This document shows positions 1-5,509 of a stretch of DNA of 5,509 bases, piece by piece. A program made the translations under genes and the position numbers. Every line of letters begins with the position of its first letter. Positions within the stretch are counted from its first letter, which is position 1. Under the pieces are notes generated by a model. That model worked only from the letters and a program-made list of their open reading frames with translations. It searched no databases and had not been told where the DNA came from. This DNA comes from Planctomycetota bacterium (GTDB lineage: Bacteria > Planctomycetota > PUPC01 > DSUN01), in NCBI GenBank assembly GCA_016872875.1, contig VGYW01000513.1:1-5509 (forward strand), given 5' to 3'.

Positions 1-65
1 CTCCCTTCGGGAGCAGGACACCGAAGCGTCCGCGATCTGGTCCCCTTATCTGTGGGGCGACGTAC
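1..65. other. Left-edge non-coding stretch with a small hairpin
   Basis: This is the region downstream of the minus-strand secreted-protein gene. Positions 1-5 (CTCCC) and 9-13 (GGGAG) can pair as a 5-bp stem with a TTC triloop. A weaker CCCC/GGGG pairing lies at 42-45 and 53-56. No T-run follows either one in the minus-strand direction of transcription within the window. It could be part of a termination region or the edge of a neighbouring gene, and the window ends before this can be decided. No coding region is supported here. Confidence 0.25.
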
Positions 66-1838
66 TCAGTCGCCCTCCAGGTGGACCAGGTGTTCAGCCG
101 GCACGAGTTGCCGCAGGAAGTGCTCGCCGCTCCAATACAGGCACGCCGAAGGCCCCATCCACATGCCGCCGCGGACGCACTTCAGGTCGAGTTCCAGCAG
201 GAGCAGGTGCAGCCCGGGCGCCAGCTTGATCGGCCCGCTGTAGTCAATCCGCATGTTCGCCTTCGCGTCCTCAACCGCATCCGCCGGATTCGGCAGAACG
301 GGACGCCCGTCTATGAGCAATCTCGCGCTCGGCCTGGTGAAACGAATCGTCCCCCCGTCGCCGCCCAGCTTCCAGTTGTATGCCTCCGGCGATGGTTCGC
401 CGTGGTTGCGCACATAGAACCGGTACTCCCCGGCCCGAGTGATGACCAGGCTCCCGCGCCACTGGACCTTGGCCGTCTGGGGGTAGTCCAGGAGGGGGTT
501 CGGGCGCCCCTGGATCGAGCGCTCGCCGCTCTGCCACCAGGCGCCGAAGCTGATCGTGTCGTCGGCCACGGCGGCCCCGTCCGGCCCTCTTCGGACCAGG
601 CCTGGTGCTGGCCTCCCCAGCCCCTTCCACCATTCCTCCCACGCGCGGGCAGAGGCTTTCTTCTCGCCCGTGATGCGCTCCAGCGCGGCCTGGCAGAAGG
701 CGCGCGTCTCGGCGGACTCGGACTCCAGCCCCCGGAGCAGCTCCACAATCGTGGCCGTGCGCGAGAGCGGGTGCGGTCCAGCCGGCTCCAGGAGGGGCTG
801 GACCGCCTCGCGGACGGTTGCGTCAGCATGCCGATGGCAGGCGCTCCAGCCGTCCGCCCAGCGGATTCTCGCCAAGGCCCTTGCCGCGGCCAGCCGGACC
901 GAGGCAGCCTGGTCCCCCAGGGCTGCACGCAGAGCCTCCTTCGCGCCGAGGTTGGCCAGGACGGCCACCGACGCGAGCCTCGCGCTCTCCTCGGCGTGTC
1001 GCAGGCCGCGCTCCGTGAGGGCCGTGGCCACGTCCTGCGGCGTCCGGCCGGTCAGCCAGGCGTCGCCCTTCACGGAGAGCACGCGCTGATGGTAGGCCAC
1101 GTAGCACTTGAAGTAGTGGTCGGCCAGCAGGCGGGGGTCCGGCGGCCCGGGCGGCCCCTGGGCGCCCGGCACGGCGGCGAGCAGCCCGTCGCCGCGCGAG
1201 AGCACCTCGTGTGCCGCGGCCTGCCCCTTGTACTCCTCCGCCGCCTTGCGGTGAAGGGCCGCCGCCTCGCGCTGCCCCTGGCCGTCGAGCTTGGAGGCCA
1301 ATCGCTCGTGGTAGGGCGCGGCCACGATGCGGCAGTAGTCGGCCGCCGCCAGGCGGAGCTTCTCGGCGAACAGGAAGTCGCCGTGCTTCTCCGCCTCCTC
1401 CGCGCGGCGGGCGAACGCCAGCTTGTACTCGCCGAACTCCTCGTCCACACATTCCCCCATCCAGAGCTCGTTGACGTACTCCATCTGCTCGCGCTGGGCC
1501 GCGCTTAGCTTCGATCTCTCCAAACACGTCGCCAGGCGCTCCTGGTACTCCGCGAGAAGCTGCCGGGCCACCGGATGCGCCTTGCTCATGTCGCCGGAGT
1601 ACCAATACCTGAACCACACCTCCTGGAACCCGCGCAACGCCCGCTGATAGTAGAGCGCCGCCTCGCGGTATCTGCCGGCCTTTTCCAGGACGTAGCCCGG
1701 CGGCCCCTGGCCCGCGCTCCGGTCGCCTCGCGCTGCGCCGGCCACGAGGACCGCGAGGGTTGCAGCAGCGGTTGCGGCACAGCGATGGAGGCGGCTGAGC
1801 GATGGCGCCACGGGCCACGAGACGCCTTCTGTCACCAT
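66..1838 (-). CDS. Secreted helical-repeat (TPR/HEAT-like) protein with C-terminal PA14-like domain
   Basis: A 590-residue protein, probably exported and possibly carbohydrate- or surface-binding; no enzymatic function is visible. The ATG at 1838 is chosen because GGAG (1850-1847 on the minus strand) sits 8 nt upstream. A longer frame back to 1922 would start inside the promoter -35 box. Residues about 18-38 form a signal-peptide-like segment (His-Arg, then an Ala/Leu/Val core, then GAARG). Residues about 48-80 resemble one TPR (EKAGRYREAALYYQRAL), followed by a long Ala/Glu/Arg helical region to about 280. HEAT-like repeats span about 282-330 (LGDQAASVRLAAARALARI) and 357-390. They end in WEEWW near 400, a pattern I associate with planctomycete HEAT proteins. 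Residues about 430-588 look like a PA14 fold: VQWRGSLVITRAGEYRFYV, then LLIDGRPV, then LAPGLHLLLLEL, then a final strand with YWSG. A short collagen-like GAQGPPGPPDP linker lies mid-protein. The domain calls are by eye; the export call is fairly safe, the ligand is unknown. Confidence 0.85.
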   Translation of the reverse strand: MVTEGVSWPVAPSLSRLHRCAATAAATLAVLVAGAARGDRSAGQGPPGYVLEKAGRYREAALYYQRALRGFQEVWFRYWYSGDMSKAHPVARQLLAEYQERLATCLERSKLSAAQREQMEYVNELWMGECVDEEFGEYKLAFARRAEEAEKHGDFLFAEKLRLAAADYCRIVAAPYHERLASKLDGQGQREAAALHRKAAEEYKGQAAAHEVLSRGDGLLAAVPGAQGPPGPPDPRLLADHYFKCYVAYHQRVLSVKGDAWLTGRTPQDVATALTERGLRHAEESARLASVAVLANLGAKEALRAALGDQAASVRLAAARALARIRWADGWSACHRHADATVREAVQPLLEPAGPHPLSRTATIVELLRGLESESAETRAFCQAALERITGEKKASARAWEEWWKGLGRPAPGLVRRGPDGAAVADDTISFGAWWQSGERSIQGRPNPLLDYPQTAKVQWRGSLVITRAGEYRFYVRNHGEPSPEAYNWKLGGDGGTIRFTRPSARLLIDGRPVLPNPADAVEDAKANMRIDYSGPIKLAPGLHLLLLELDLKCVRGGMWMGPSACLYWSGEHFLRQLVPAEHLVHLEGD

Positions 1839-1846
1839 CCCAGTTG

Positions 1847-1854
1847 CTCCCTTT
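1847..1854 (-). promoter_or_regulatory. Ribosome binding site fixing the 1838 start
   Basis: Read on the minus strand the bases are AAAGGGAG, with GGAG ending 8 nt before the ATG at 1838. This is a good Shine-Dalgarno match at near-ideal spacing. It supports this ATG over the in-frame ATG 28 codons upstream. Confidence 0.6.
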
Positions 1855-1900
1855 GTCCCTGGCTTCCAGCAGTCATATGTGCGGCGCGCAGCATGCCCGG

Positions 1901-1929
1901 AGCATACCGCGCGGCCCTCCACGTGTCAA
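1901..1929 (-). promoter_or_regulatory. Sigma70-type promoter for the secreted-protein gene
   Basis: On the minus strand the -35 box is TTGACA (1929-1924, a perfect consensus match). A 17-nt spacer separates it from the -10 box TATGCT (1906-1901), which keeps the key T, A, T and final T. Transcription would begin near 1894, giving a leader of about 55 nt before the ATG at 1838. The call rests on sequence match and sensible spacing to the gene; there is no experimental evidence. Confidence 0.6.
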
Positions 1930-1963
1930 GAAGCGTGCGGGATTGGGCAAGGCTACTTGACAC
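1923..1963. repeat. 8-bp inverted repeat joining the two divergent -35 boxes
   Basis: GTGTCAAG (1923-1930) and CTTGACAC (1956-1963) are exact reverse complements, separated by 25 nt and centred near 1943. Each arm contains one TTGACA -35 box, so the two promoters face away from each other symmetrically. The symmetry may simply reflect two consensus -35 boxes, extended by one base on each side. It could also be an operator that controls both directions. No regulator gene is in the window. Confidence 0.55.
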
Positions 1964-1985
1964 TGGCGCGGGGGGCGCGTACCCT
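1957..1985 (+). promoter_or_regulatory. Sigma70-type promoter for the methyltransferase gene
   Basis: The -35 box TTGACA (1957-1962) is a perfect consensus match. A 17-nt G/C-rich spacer leads to the -10 box TACCCT (1980-1985), which keeps the three most conserved -10 positions (T1, A2, T6). Transcription would start near 1992. This gives a leader of only about 20 nt before the inferred GTG start at 2013, with the purine-rich ribosome binding site inside it. It would also serve the downstream membrane-protein gene. The weak middle of the -10 box lowers certainty. Confidence 0.55.
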
Positions 1986-2000
1986 CTGCGAGAGGAGAGC

Positions 2001-2005
2001 AGGGG
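2001..2005 (+). promoter_or_regulatory. Ribosome binding site supporting a GTG start at 2013
   Basis: AGGGG lies 7 nt upstream of GTG 2013, and another purine run (AGAGGAG, 1991-1997) lies just before it. The site falls just downstream of the predicted transcription start. It supports GTG 2013 over the much longer frame that could start at ATG 1893 or further upstream. Confidence 0.5.
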
Positions 2006-2012
2006 ACCGCTT

Positions 2013-3083
2013 GTGCTCGAGCAATCAGAAATCAGAAATCAGAAATCAGAAATTGGCCTGCCTGCCCTTCTCCGCTGCCCGACCTGTCGCGGCCAGTTGG
2101 CGGAGGAGGCGCGGGGGCTGGTGTGCGGCGAGTGTGGGCGGGCTTTCGAGGTGATTCACGGAATCCCGGACTTTCGGCCGGAGCCGGCGGAGGGGCCGCG
2201 GCACGGGGAGTTCTGCCGGAGGGTGATCGAGCGGTGGGCGGGGAGCTCGTACCGCGAGCTGATGGACCTGTATGAGCGGCCCGAGGGCGATGCGCTGCGG
2301 CGGCTTTGGGCGGAGCACGAAGAGCAGGCGCCCAGGCGGGGCGAGCGGCGGTGGGAGGAGTTGGCCCGCTACGCCGCCAATTGCGGAGTGCGGAGTGCGG
2401 AGTGCGGAGTGAAATCCGAAATCCGAAATCCGAAATCCGAAATGACGATGCTCGACATCGGCTGCGGGGCGGGCAGCGCGCTCTTCGGCCTCGCATCCCA
2501 CGCGGCACTCGCCGTGGGCATTGACATCATGCTGGCCGACCTGTTGCTCGCGAAGAAGCGCTTCGCGGAGGCGGGGATCGCGAACGTGGCCTTCGTGTGC
2601 GGCTCGGCGCGGGAGCTGCCCTTCGCGGACGGGTGCTTCGGGGTGCTCAACGCCACGGACGTGATCGAGCACGTGGACGACCCCGGGCGGCTGCTGGCGG
2701 AGGCCCGGCGGGTGATGGGGCCGGGCGGGGTGTTCTTCTTCAATTCGCCGAACCGCTTCTCGCTGCTGAGCCGTGAGCCGCACGTGAAGCTGTGGGGCGT
2801 GGGGTGGCTGCCGCGCAGGTGGGCCGAGCCCTACGTGCGCTGGCGGCGGGGGAAGGCGTATCGCGGGAAGCGGCTGCTGTCGCTCTTCGAGCTCCGACGC
2901 CTGCTGCGGGCGGCCTTCGGGCGCGACTACGCGATTCGCTCGGTGCTGCCGCGGGGCCGGGTGGCGCGCGCGCTGGTTCGCCCCTTCGAGGTGCTGGCCC
3001 GGCCGATCCTGCCCCAACACAACACCATCGCGTGGAGAAGAGAATCGAGGACGAGGGACGAGGACGAAGGACGAGGACGATAG
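2013..3083 (+). CDS. Zinc-ribbon class I SAM-dependent methyltransferase (Methyltransf_11-like) with repeat insertions
   Basis: A 356-residue cytoplasmic methyltransferase; the substrate is unknown. Its neighbours suggest a sugar, lipid or glycan intermediate. Residues 22-41 hold CPTC and CGEC, a four-cysteine Trm112-like zinc ribbon, followed by the usual GIPDF turn (50-54). The SAM domain starts with motif I LDIGCGAG (147-154), then VGIDI (168-172, acidic D171), then ELPFADGCF (about 201-209) and the DVIEHVDD motif (216-223). PNRFSLLSREPHVKLWGVGW matches the late part of this family. The GTG start is inferred from the promoter and AGGGG spacing, and no ATG lies nearer. Three repeat tracts are translated: residues about 3-14, 124-144 (just before motif I) and 347-356 (C-terminus). 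The conserved motifs are intact, so the gene looks functional despite the insertions. It probably forms an operon with the membrane-protein gene downstream. The methyltransferase class is confident, the substrate is not, and the exact start is moderately sure. Confidence 0.85.
   Translation: MLEQSEIRNQKSEIGLPALLRCPTCRGQLAEEARGLVCGECGRAFEVIHGIPDFRPEPAEGPRHGEFCRRVIERWAGSSYRELMDLYERPEGDALRRLWAEHEEQAPRRGERRWEELARYAANCGVRSAECGVKSEIRNPKSEMTMLDIGCGAGSALFGLASHAALAVGIDIMLADLLLAKKRFAEAGIANVAFVCGSARELPFADGCFGVLNATDVIEHVDDPGRLLAEARRVMGPGGVFFFNSPNRFSLLSREPHVKLWGVGWLPRRWAEPYVRWRRGKAYRGKRLLSLFELRRLLRAAFGRDYAIRSVLPRGRVARALVRPFEVLARPILPQHNTIAWRRESRTRDEDEGRGR
2020..2054 (+). repeat. Heptamer tandem array 1 (AGAAATC type) behind the start codon
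   Basis: AATCAGA repeats perfectly four times from 2023 to 2050. Taken in the AGAAATC phase there are five units over 2020-2054, the first (AGCAATC) and last (AGAAATT) imperfect. Three units make 21 nt, so the peptide has a 7-residue period (SEIRNQK, then SEI). The tract is an A-rich island in very GC-rich DNA, only 7 nt past the inferred GTG. It separates the start from the zinc ribbon. Confidence 0.9.
2382..2444 (+). repeat. Composite heptamer tandem array 2 (TGCGGAG x4 then YGAAATS x5)
   Basis: Nine uninterrupted heptamers fill exactly 63 nt. Four are perfect TGCGGAG (2382-2409), then come TGAAATC (2410-2416), three CGAAATC (2417-2437) and CGAAATG (2438-2444). The 63 nt equal 21 codons, residues 124-144 of the methyltransferase (CGVRSAE-type, then SEIRNPK-type peptide). 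Deleting the array would join YAAN directly to TMLDIGCGAG, which reads as a normal linker into SAM motif I. The array is therefore best seen as an in-frame insertion. Confidence 0.92.
3051..3080 (+). repeat. 13-bp tandem tract (ACGAGGGACGAGG type) ending the methyltransferase gene
   Basis: Units ACGAGGGACGAGG (3051-3063) and ACGAAGGACGAGG (3064-3076) are followed by a partial ACGA. Together they look like alternating 7- and 6-nt ACGAGG-type blocks. The tract encodes the methyltransferase C-terminus (TRDEDEGRGR) and ends directly at its TAG. In a second frame it is open and continuous with the next gene. The charged tail is unlikely to belong to the enzyme fold. Confidence 0.8.
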
Positions 3084-3124
3084 AGAAGCCGAGTGGTCAC
3101 AGTCACTGGGGGCCGTGGTGGCCA

Positions 3125-5023
3125 ATGGCCCCGTTCGCGCTCATCGCGCCGTTGCTGGCGTGGGTGTGGTGGGTGCAGGTGGGCGACATGGGGCTGCGCT
3201 ATGCTTCGTACGGCCTGGGGCCGATGGGCTACGTGTACAAGGCGGCGGACCCTGAGGGCTTCGCACGCGACTTTCCCAACAGCACGGAGGAGTTCGACAA
3301 GTCGGCGGTGATGCAGGTCTATCCGCTCGCCTACAGGTGGCTGGGGGTGGAGCCGGAGCGGCTGGTGCCGGTGATGATGGCGGTGGAGATTCTGCTGGTG
3401 GCGACCGTGATGGTGGCTCTCACGCGCACCCTTCGGCCGGAGGCGCCGCCCGCCGTGGCCGCGCTCGCGGTGCTCCTGGCCGTGGCGAGCGGCGCGCGCG
3501 ACATGAACCTCGCCGGCTTCAAGCAGCCGTTCTTCTGGGGGCTCTACTACAACGTCACGGACGCCCTGCGGCTCCTGGCGTTCGTCCTGGTGGTGAAGGG
3601 GCGGGTGGTGTCGGCGGCGGTGCTGCTGGCGGGGGCGTTCGCGTGCCATCCCGCGATGGGGCTGATGGGAGCGGGGTTCGCCTTCGCGCCGCTCCTGCTG
3701 CGGCCGCGGGAGCTAACCCGGAGGAGGAACGTCGCCGCGGGGCTGCTGTTCGTCGGCCTGGCGGGCGCGTGGCTCGTCGGCGTGATTGGCCTTCGCGGGC
3801 TGACGGGCGGCGATTTCCCCACCCAGCTCTGGCTCGACCTCACGCGGACCTTCGGCTTCCACTGGTATCCCGTGCAGAACGGCATCTTCACGGCGCACCA
3901 CGACGAGGCGTTTCTCCCCTTCCTATCGTTCCTGGCCATCGCGGCGTTCTATCTCACGCGGCCGCCGGTCGGGGAGCCGGCTCGCAAGGCGGCGGCGAGC
4001 ATCGTGGCGGCGCTGGGCATGGTGGCCCTGGGCGTGGCCTTTTCCGCCGTGCCGGTCAGCCCGGCGCTCATCAAGCTGAGCCTGCACCGCGCGAATGATA
4101 TGGTGCTGACGGTGGGCCTGGTCTACGTGGCGGCGGGGCTGTGGGGCGAGCTGGGTTCTGGGGCGGCGTGGCGGAAGGTGACGGCGGCGGTGCTGCTGGC
4201 GTCGCCGTTCGTCGCGCCGCCCGGCTTCCCGCTGGTGTTCGCCGTGGCGCTGGTTGCGCCGGCTGTGGCACGGTCGGCTCGTCCGACCGTGGCGGCGGGC
4301 GACCGCGCGGTGGCGGCGGTGGTGCTCGCCGCGGCCCTAACGGTAGCCGGCGCCGCGTCGTCGGGCAGCGCGGCATCGCCGCTGTCGGGCGCCTACACGG
4401 GTCTTGAGTGGCTCCGGGGGGCGCCGGCGCTGGTGGGGCTCGGGGTTCTTGCGGTGGGGCTGGCGTTCCGCGGGCTGCCGCGGGGCATCGTGCTGGCGGC
4501 GGCCGTGCTCGGCGCCGCAGCGTTCACCGAGACGATGCGGACGCCGGAGGAGGACCGGGCGTCGGACCGCGATTTCAAGGCGGCGCAGGAGTGGGCGCGG
4601 GCCAACACGCCGCGCGACGCGCTCTTCTTCGTTGACCCGACGCTCTACTACGGCTGGCGCGACTACTCGCGGCGCAGCTCGTTCGGCAACCTGCGCGAGT
4701 GGCTCTACCTGGCCTGGGCCTACAACTCGGACCACGCGCTCTGCCGCGAGGGGATGCGGCGGGTGGGCGAGTTCGGGTTCAAGGTGGAGGACTACTTCGG
4801 GCGCGAGCCGCCCTTCGAGGGGTTCCGCGCGCTCTCCCGCGAGCTGCGCCGGCGCGTCTACATCGCCTCGGACGCCGCCCGCCTGGCCCTCGCCCGCCGC
4901 TACGGGATCAGCTACTTCGTCTTCAGGAAGCTCCGGGACTTCCCGGGCCTCCCCCGCACCCGCCTGCCCGTGGCCCACGAGAACGAGCACTTCGTGATTC
5001 TGCGGGCCCAGCCGGGCTCCTGA
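3125..5023 (+). CDS. Polytopic membrane protein, GT-C/PMT-like glycosyltransferase with DUF6798-like C-terminal domain
   Basis: A 632-residue inner-membrane protein with roughly 12-13 hydrophobic segments by eye; the first is at residues 1-19. It is probably a GT-C-type transferase moving a sugar from a polyprenyl-phosphate donor, or a relative of that fold. The first extracytoplasmic loop (about 20-80) holds D21, D42 and D49, where GT-C enzymes usually keep acidic catalytic residues. HPAMGL at 175-180 inside a membrane segment resembles the FHP-x-x-GL pattern I recall from DUF6798-type proteins. From about 483 the chain turns soluble: ANTPRDALFFVDP (493-505), WRDYSRRSSFGNL (511-523) and a final YGISYFVFRK. 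This TP-x-DALF...RRS pattern fits a DUF6798-like tail. ATG 3125 directly begins membrane segment 1, with GGGGG 12 nt upstream. GTG 3032, inside the preceding gene, is an alternative that would add 31 charged residues. It lies 41 nt after the methyltransferase stop, so co-transcription is likely. The membrane nature is sure; the enzyme activity is inferred. Confidence 0.8.
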   Translation: MAPFALIAPLLAWVWWVQVGDMGLRYASYGLGPMGYVYKAADPEGFARDFPNSTEEFDKSAVMQVYPLAYRWLGVEPERLVPVMMAVEILLVATVMVALTRTLRPEAPPAVAALAVLLAVASGARDMNLAGFKQPFFWGLYYNVTDALRLLAFVLVVKGRVVSAAVLLAGAFACHPAMGLMGAGFAFAPLLLRPRELTRRRNVAAGLLFVGLAGAWLVGVIGLRGLTGGDFPTQLWLDLTRTFGFHWYPVQNGIFTAHHDEAFLPFLSFLAIAAFYLTRPPVGEPARKAAASIVAALGMVALGVAFSAVPVSPALIKLSLHRANDMVLTVGLVYVAAGLWGELGSGAAWRKVTAAVLLASPFVAPPGFPLVFAVALVAPAVARSARPTVAAGDRAVAAVVLAAALTVAGAASSGSAASPLSGAYTGLEWLRGAPALVGLGVLAVGLAFRGLPRGIVLAAAVLGAAAFTETMRTPEEDRASDRDFKAAQEWARANTPRDALFFVDPTLYYGWRDYSRRSSFGNLREWLYLAWAYNSDHALCREGMRRVGEFGFKVEDYFGREPPFEGFRALSRELRRRVYIASDAARLALARRYGISYFVFRKLRDFPGLPRTRLPVAHENEHFVILRAQPGS

Positions 5024-5028
5024 CATGC

Positions 5029-5047
5029 AGCCCTGCGGCTCAGGGCT
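5029..5047. terminator. Hairpin between convergent genes, possible bidirectional terminator
   Basis: AGCCCTG (5029-5035) and CAGGGCT (5041-5047) form a perfect 7-bp stem with a 5-nt CGGCT loop. It starts just after the stop of the plus-strand membrane protein and covers the minus-strand gene's stop codon (5040-5042). Neither side is followed by a T-run, so it is not a classic intrinsic terminator. It may end transcription weakly in both directions or protect the 3' ends. Confidence 0.35.
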
Positions 5048-5509
5048 TCGGGCGCTCGCGGCGGACGAAGAGCACGTAAGGCCCCGTCTCCCCCCGCGTG
5101 TGGCCGGTGAGGTCGTAGTTCTTCTCCTCGAGCATGAACTGGAACCACTCGCGCAGCGGCCCCTCGCGCGTGGGCTCCCCGGGCAGGGACGCCCTGAGGG
5201 TAACAAAGAACTGCGGCTGTGCGCGCTGGAGCGCCTCTGTGATCTCCTCGAAGACCGCCGGCCCGCCGAAGAACTCGTCAACCACCCAGGGGACGTTCAG
5301 CGGCCTGTTGTAGAAGACGCGGTGCGGGGCCGGGCGGTCGGCGAGGACGTAGACCTGCGGCCCCGCCCCCCAGACGTAGATGGGCTGGCCGGGGCGCGTG
5401 CGGCCGCGGATGATGTCGGCCACGGCGGCCGCGGCGCGCTCCGCGCTCAGCTCGGTGCGCGCGCCGTGCGCGCGGAAGGCCCGCCACTCGGTGTAGAGGA
5501 AGCCTGCGA
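5040..5509 (-). CDS. C-terminal part of a GT39/PMT-like membrane glycosyltransferase (partial)
   Basis: The frame is open from the right edge and ends at TGA 5042-5040. It gives about 155 C-terminal residues; the N-terminal membrane part lies outside the window. The visible piece carries RPGQPIYVWGAGPQVYVLADRPAPHRVFYNRPL, split here as PIYVWGAGPQVY and LADRPAPHRVFYN. This pattern is typical of the soluble tail of bacterial GT39/ArnT-like proteins. Near the end come REWFQFMLEEKNYDL and YVLFVRRE, the usual closing strands. A GTG at 5423 is internal and not the real start, because homologous-looking sequence continues upstream. The gene converges with the membrane-protein gene, with only 16 nt between the stop codons. 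Together they suggest a glycan-related neighbourhood. The family is likely; the sugar and acceptor cannot be read from this fragment. Confidence 0.72.
   Translation of the reverse strand, partial: AGFLYTEWRAFRAHGARTELSAERAAAAVADIIRGRTRPGQPIYVWGAGPQVYVLADRPAPHRVFYNRPLNVPWVVDEFFGGPAVFEEITEALQRAQPQFFVTLRASLPGEPTREGPLREWFQFMLEEKNYDLTGHTRGETGPYVLFVRRERPKP

Noticed and set aside
81..1508. Long plus-strand open frame of 475 codons across the secreted-protein gene
   Set aside because: It is antisense to a gene with a signal peptide, recognisable domains, a ribosome site and a promoter. Its translation is low-complexity Arg/Pro/Ala-rich with no family pattern, as expected in high-GC shadows.
1575..2012. 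N-terminal extension of the methyltransferase back to 1575 or ATG 1893
   Set aside because: It would overlap the divergent gene or its promoter and begin upstream of the predicted plus promoter. The extra residues show no domain, and GTG 2013 has better signals.
2051..2382. AATTGG (2051-2056) at the right edge of array 1 and CCAATT (2377-2382) at the left edge of array 2 as possible insertion-site marks
   Set aside because: They are reverse complements, but only 6 bp long and seen once, so chance is a sufficient explanation.
2020..2444. CRISPR array
   Set aside because: The repeats are 7 nt long, directly adjacent and without spacers, and no cas genes are present.
2046..3125. Minus-strand open frame of 359 codons over the methyltransferase
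   Set aside because: The methyltransferase on the plus strand has intact zinc-ribbon and SAM motifs. The antisense product is His/Pro/Arg-rich and includes the reverse reading of the heptamers (ISDFGFRISDF-like), a known kind of spurious peptide.
4337..5281. Minus-strand open frame of 314 codons across the 3' end of the membrane-protein gene
   Set aside because: It is antisense to the well-supported membrane protein and out of frame with the real minus-strand gene ending at 5040. Its composition is Arg/Pro/Ala-rich with no motif.

Overview
This 5.5 kb window comes from a GC-rich bacterial chromosome. Codon third positions are mostly G or C. The left-hand protein combines a secretion signal, HEAT-like repeats, a W-x-x-W-W end motif and a PA14-like domain. 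That mix is typical of the PVC superphylum, especially Planctomycetota, but the assignment is inferred from domain style and is not proven.

Layout: (1) Positions 66-1838, minus strand, encode a secreted helical-repeat/PA14-like protein. (2) Positions 1839-2012 are a compact divergent control region. It holds two back-to-back sigma70-type promoters whose -35 boxes form an exact 8-bp inverted repeat. (3) Positions 2013-3083, plus strand, encode a zinc-ribbon plus class I SAM methyltransferase. (4) Positions 3125-5023, plus strand, encode a polytopic membrane protein that looks like a GT-C glycosyltransferase with a DUF6798-like soluble tail. (5) Positions 5040-5509, minus strand, hold the last ~155 residues of another GT39/PMT-like membrane glycosyltransferase, convergent with gene 4. 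A short hairpin lies between the two stop codons.

How they may work together: the methyltransferase and membrane protein are probably co-transcribed. With the second GT-C-like gene, this suggests cell-surface glycan or lipid-linked sugar metabolism. The secreted protein is fired from the same intergenic region in the other direction, so shared control is possible but unproven.

The most unusual feature is repeat DNA inside the methyltransferase gene. One heptamer array (AATCAGA-type) lies right behind the inferred start codon. A second array of exactly nine heptamers (four TGCGGAG, then five YGAAATS) is spliced in frame immediately before SAM motif I. A third, 13-bp-period tract forms the C-terminus. 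Seven is not a multiple of three, so gain or loss of one heptamer in either of the first two arrays would truncate the enzyme. This is either a phase-variable switch or a domesticated dispersed heptamer repeat family. No tRNA, rRNA, CRISPR array or transposase gene was seen.
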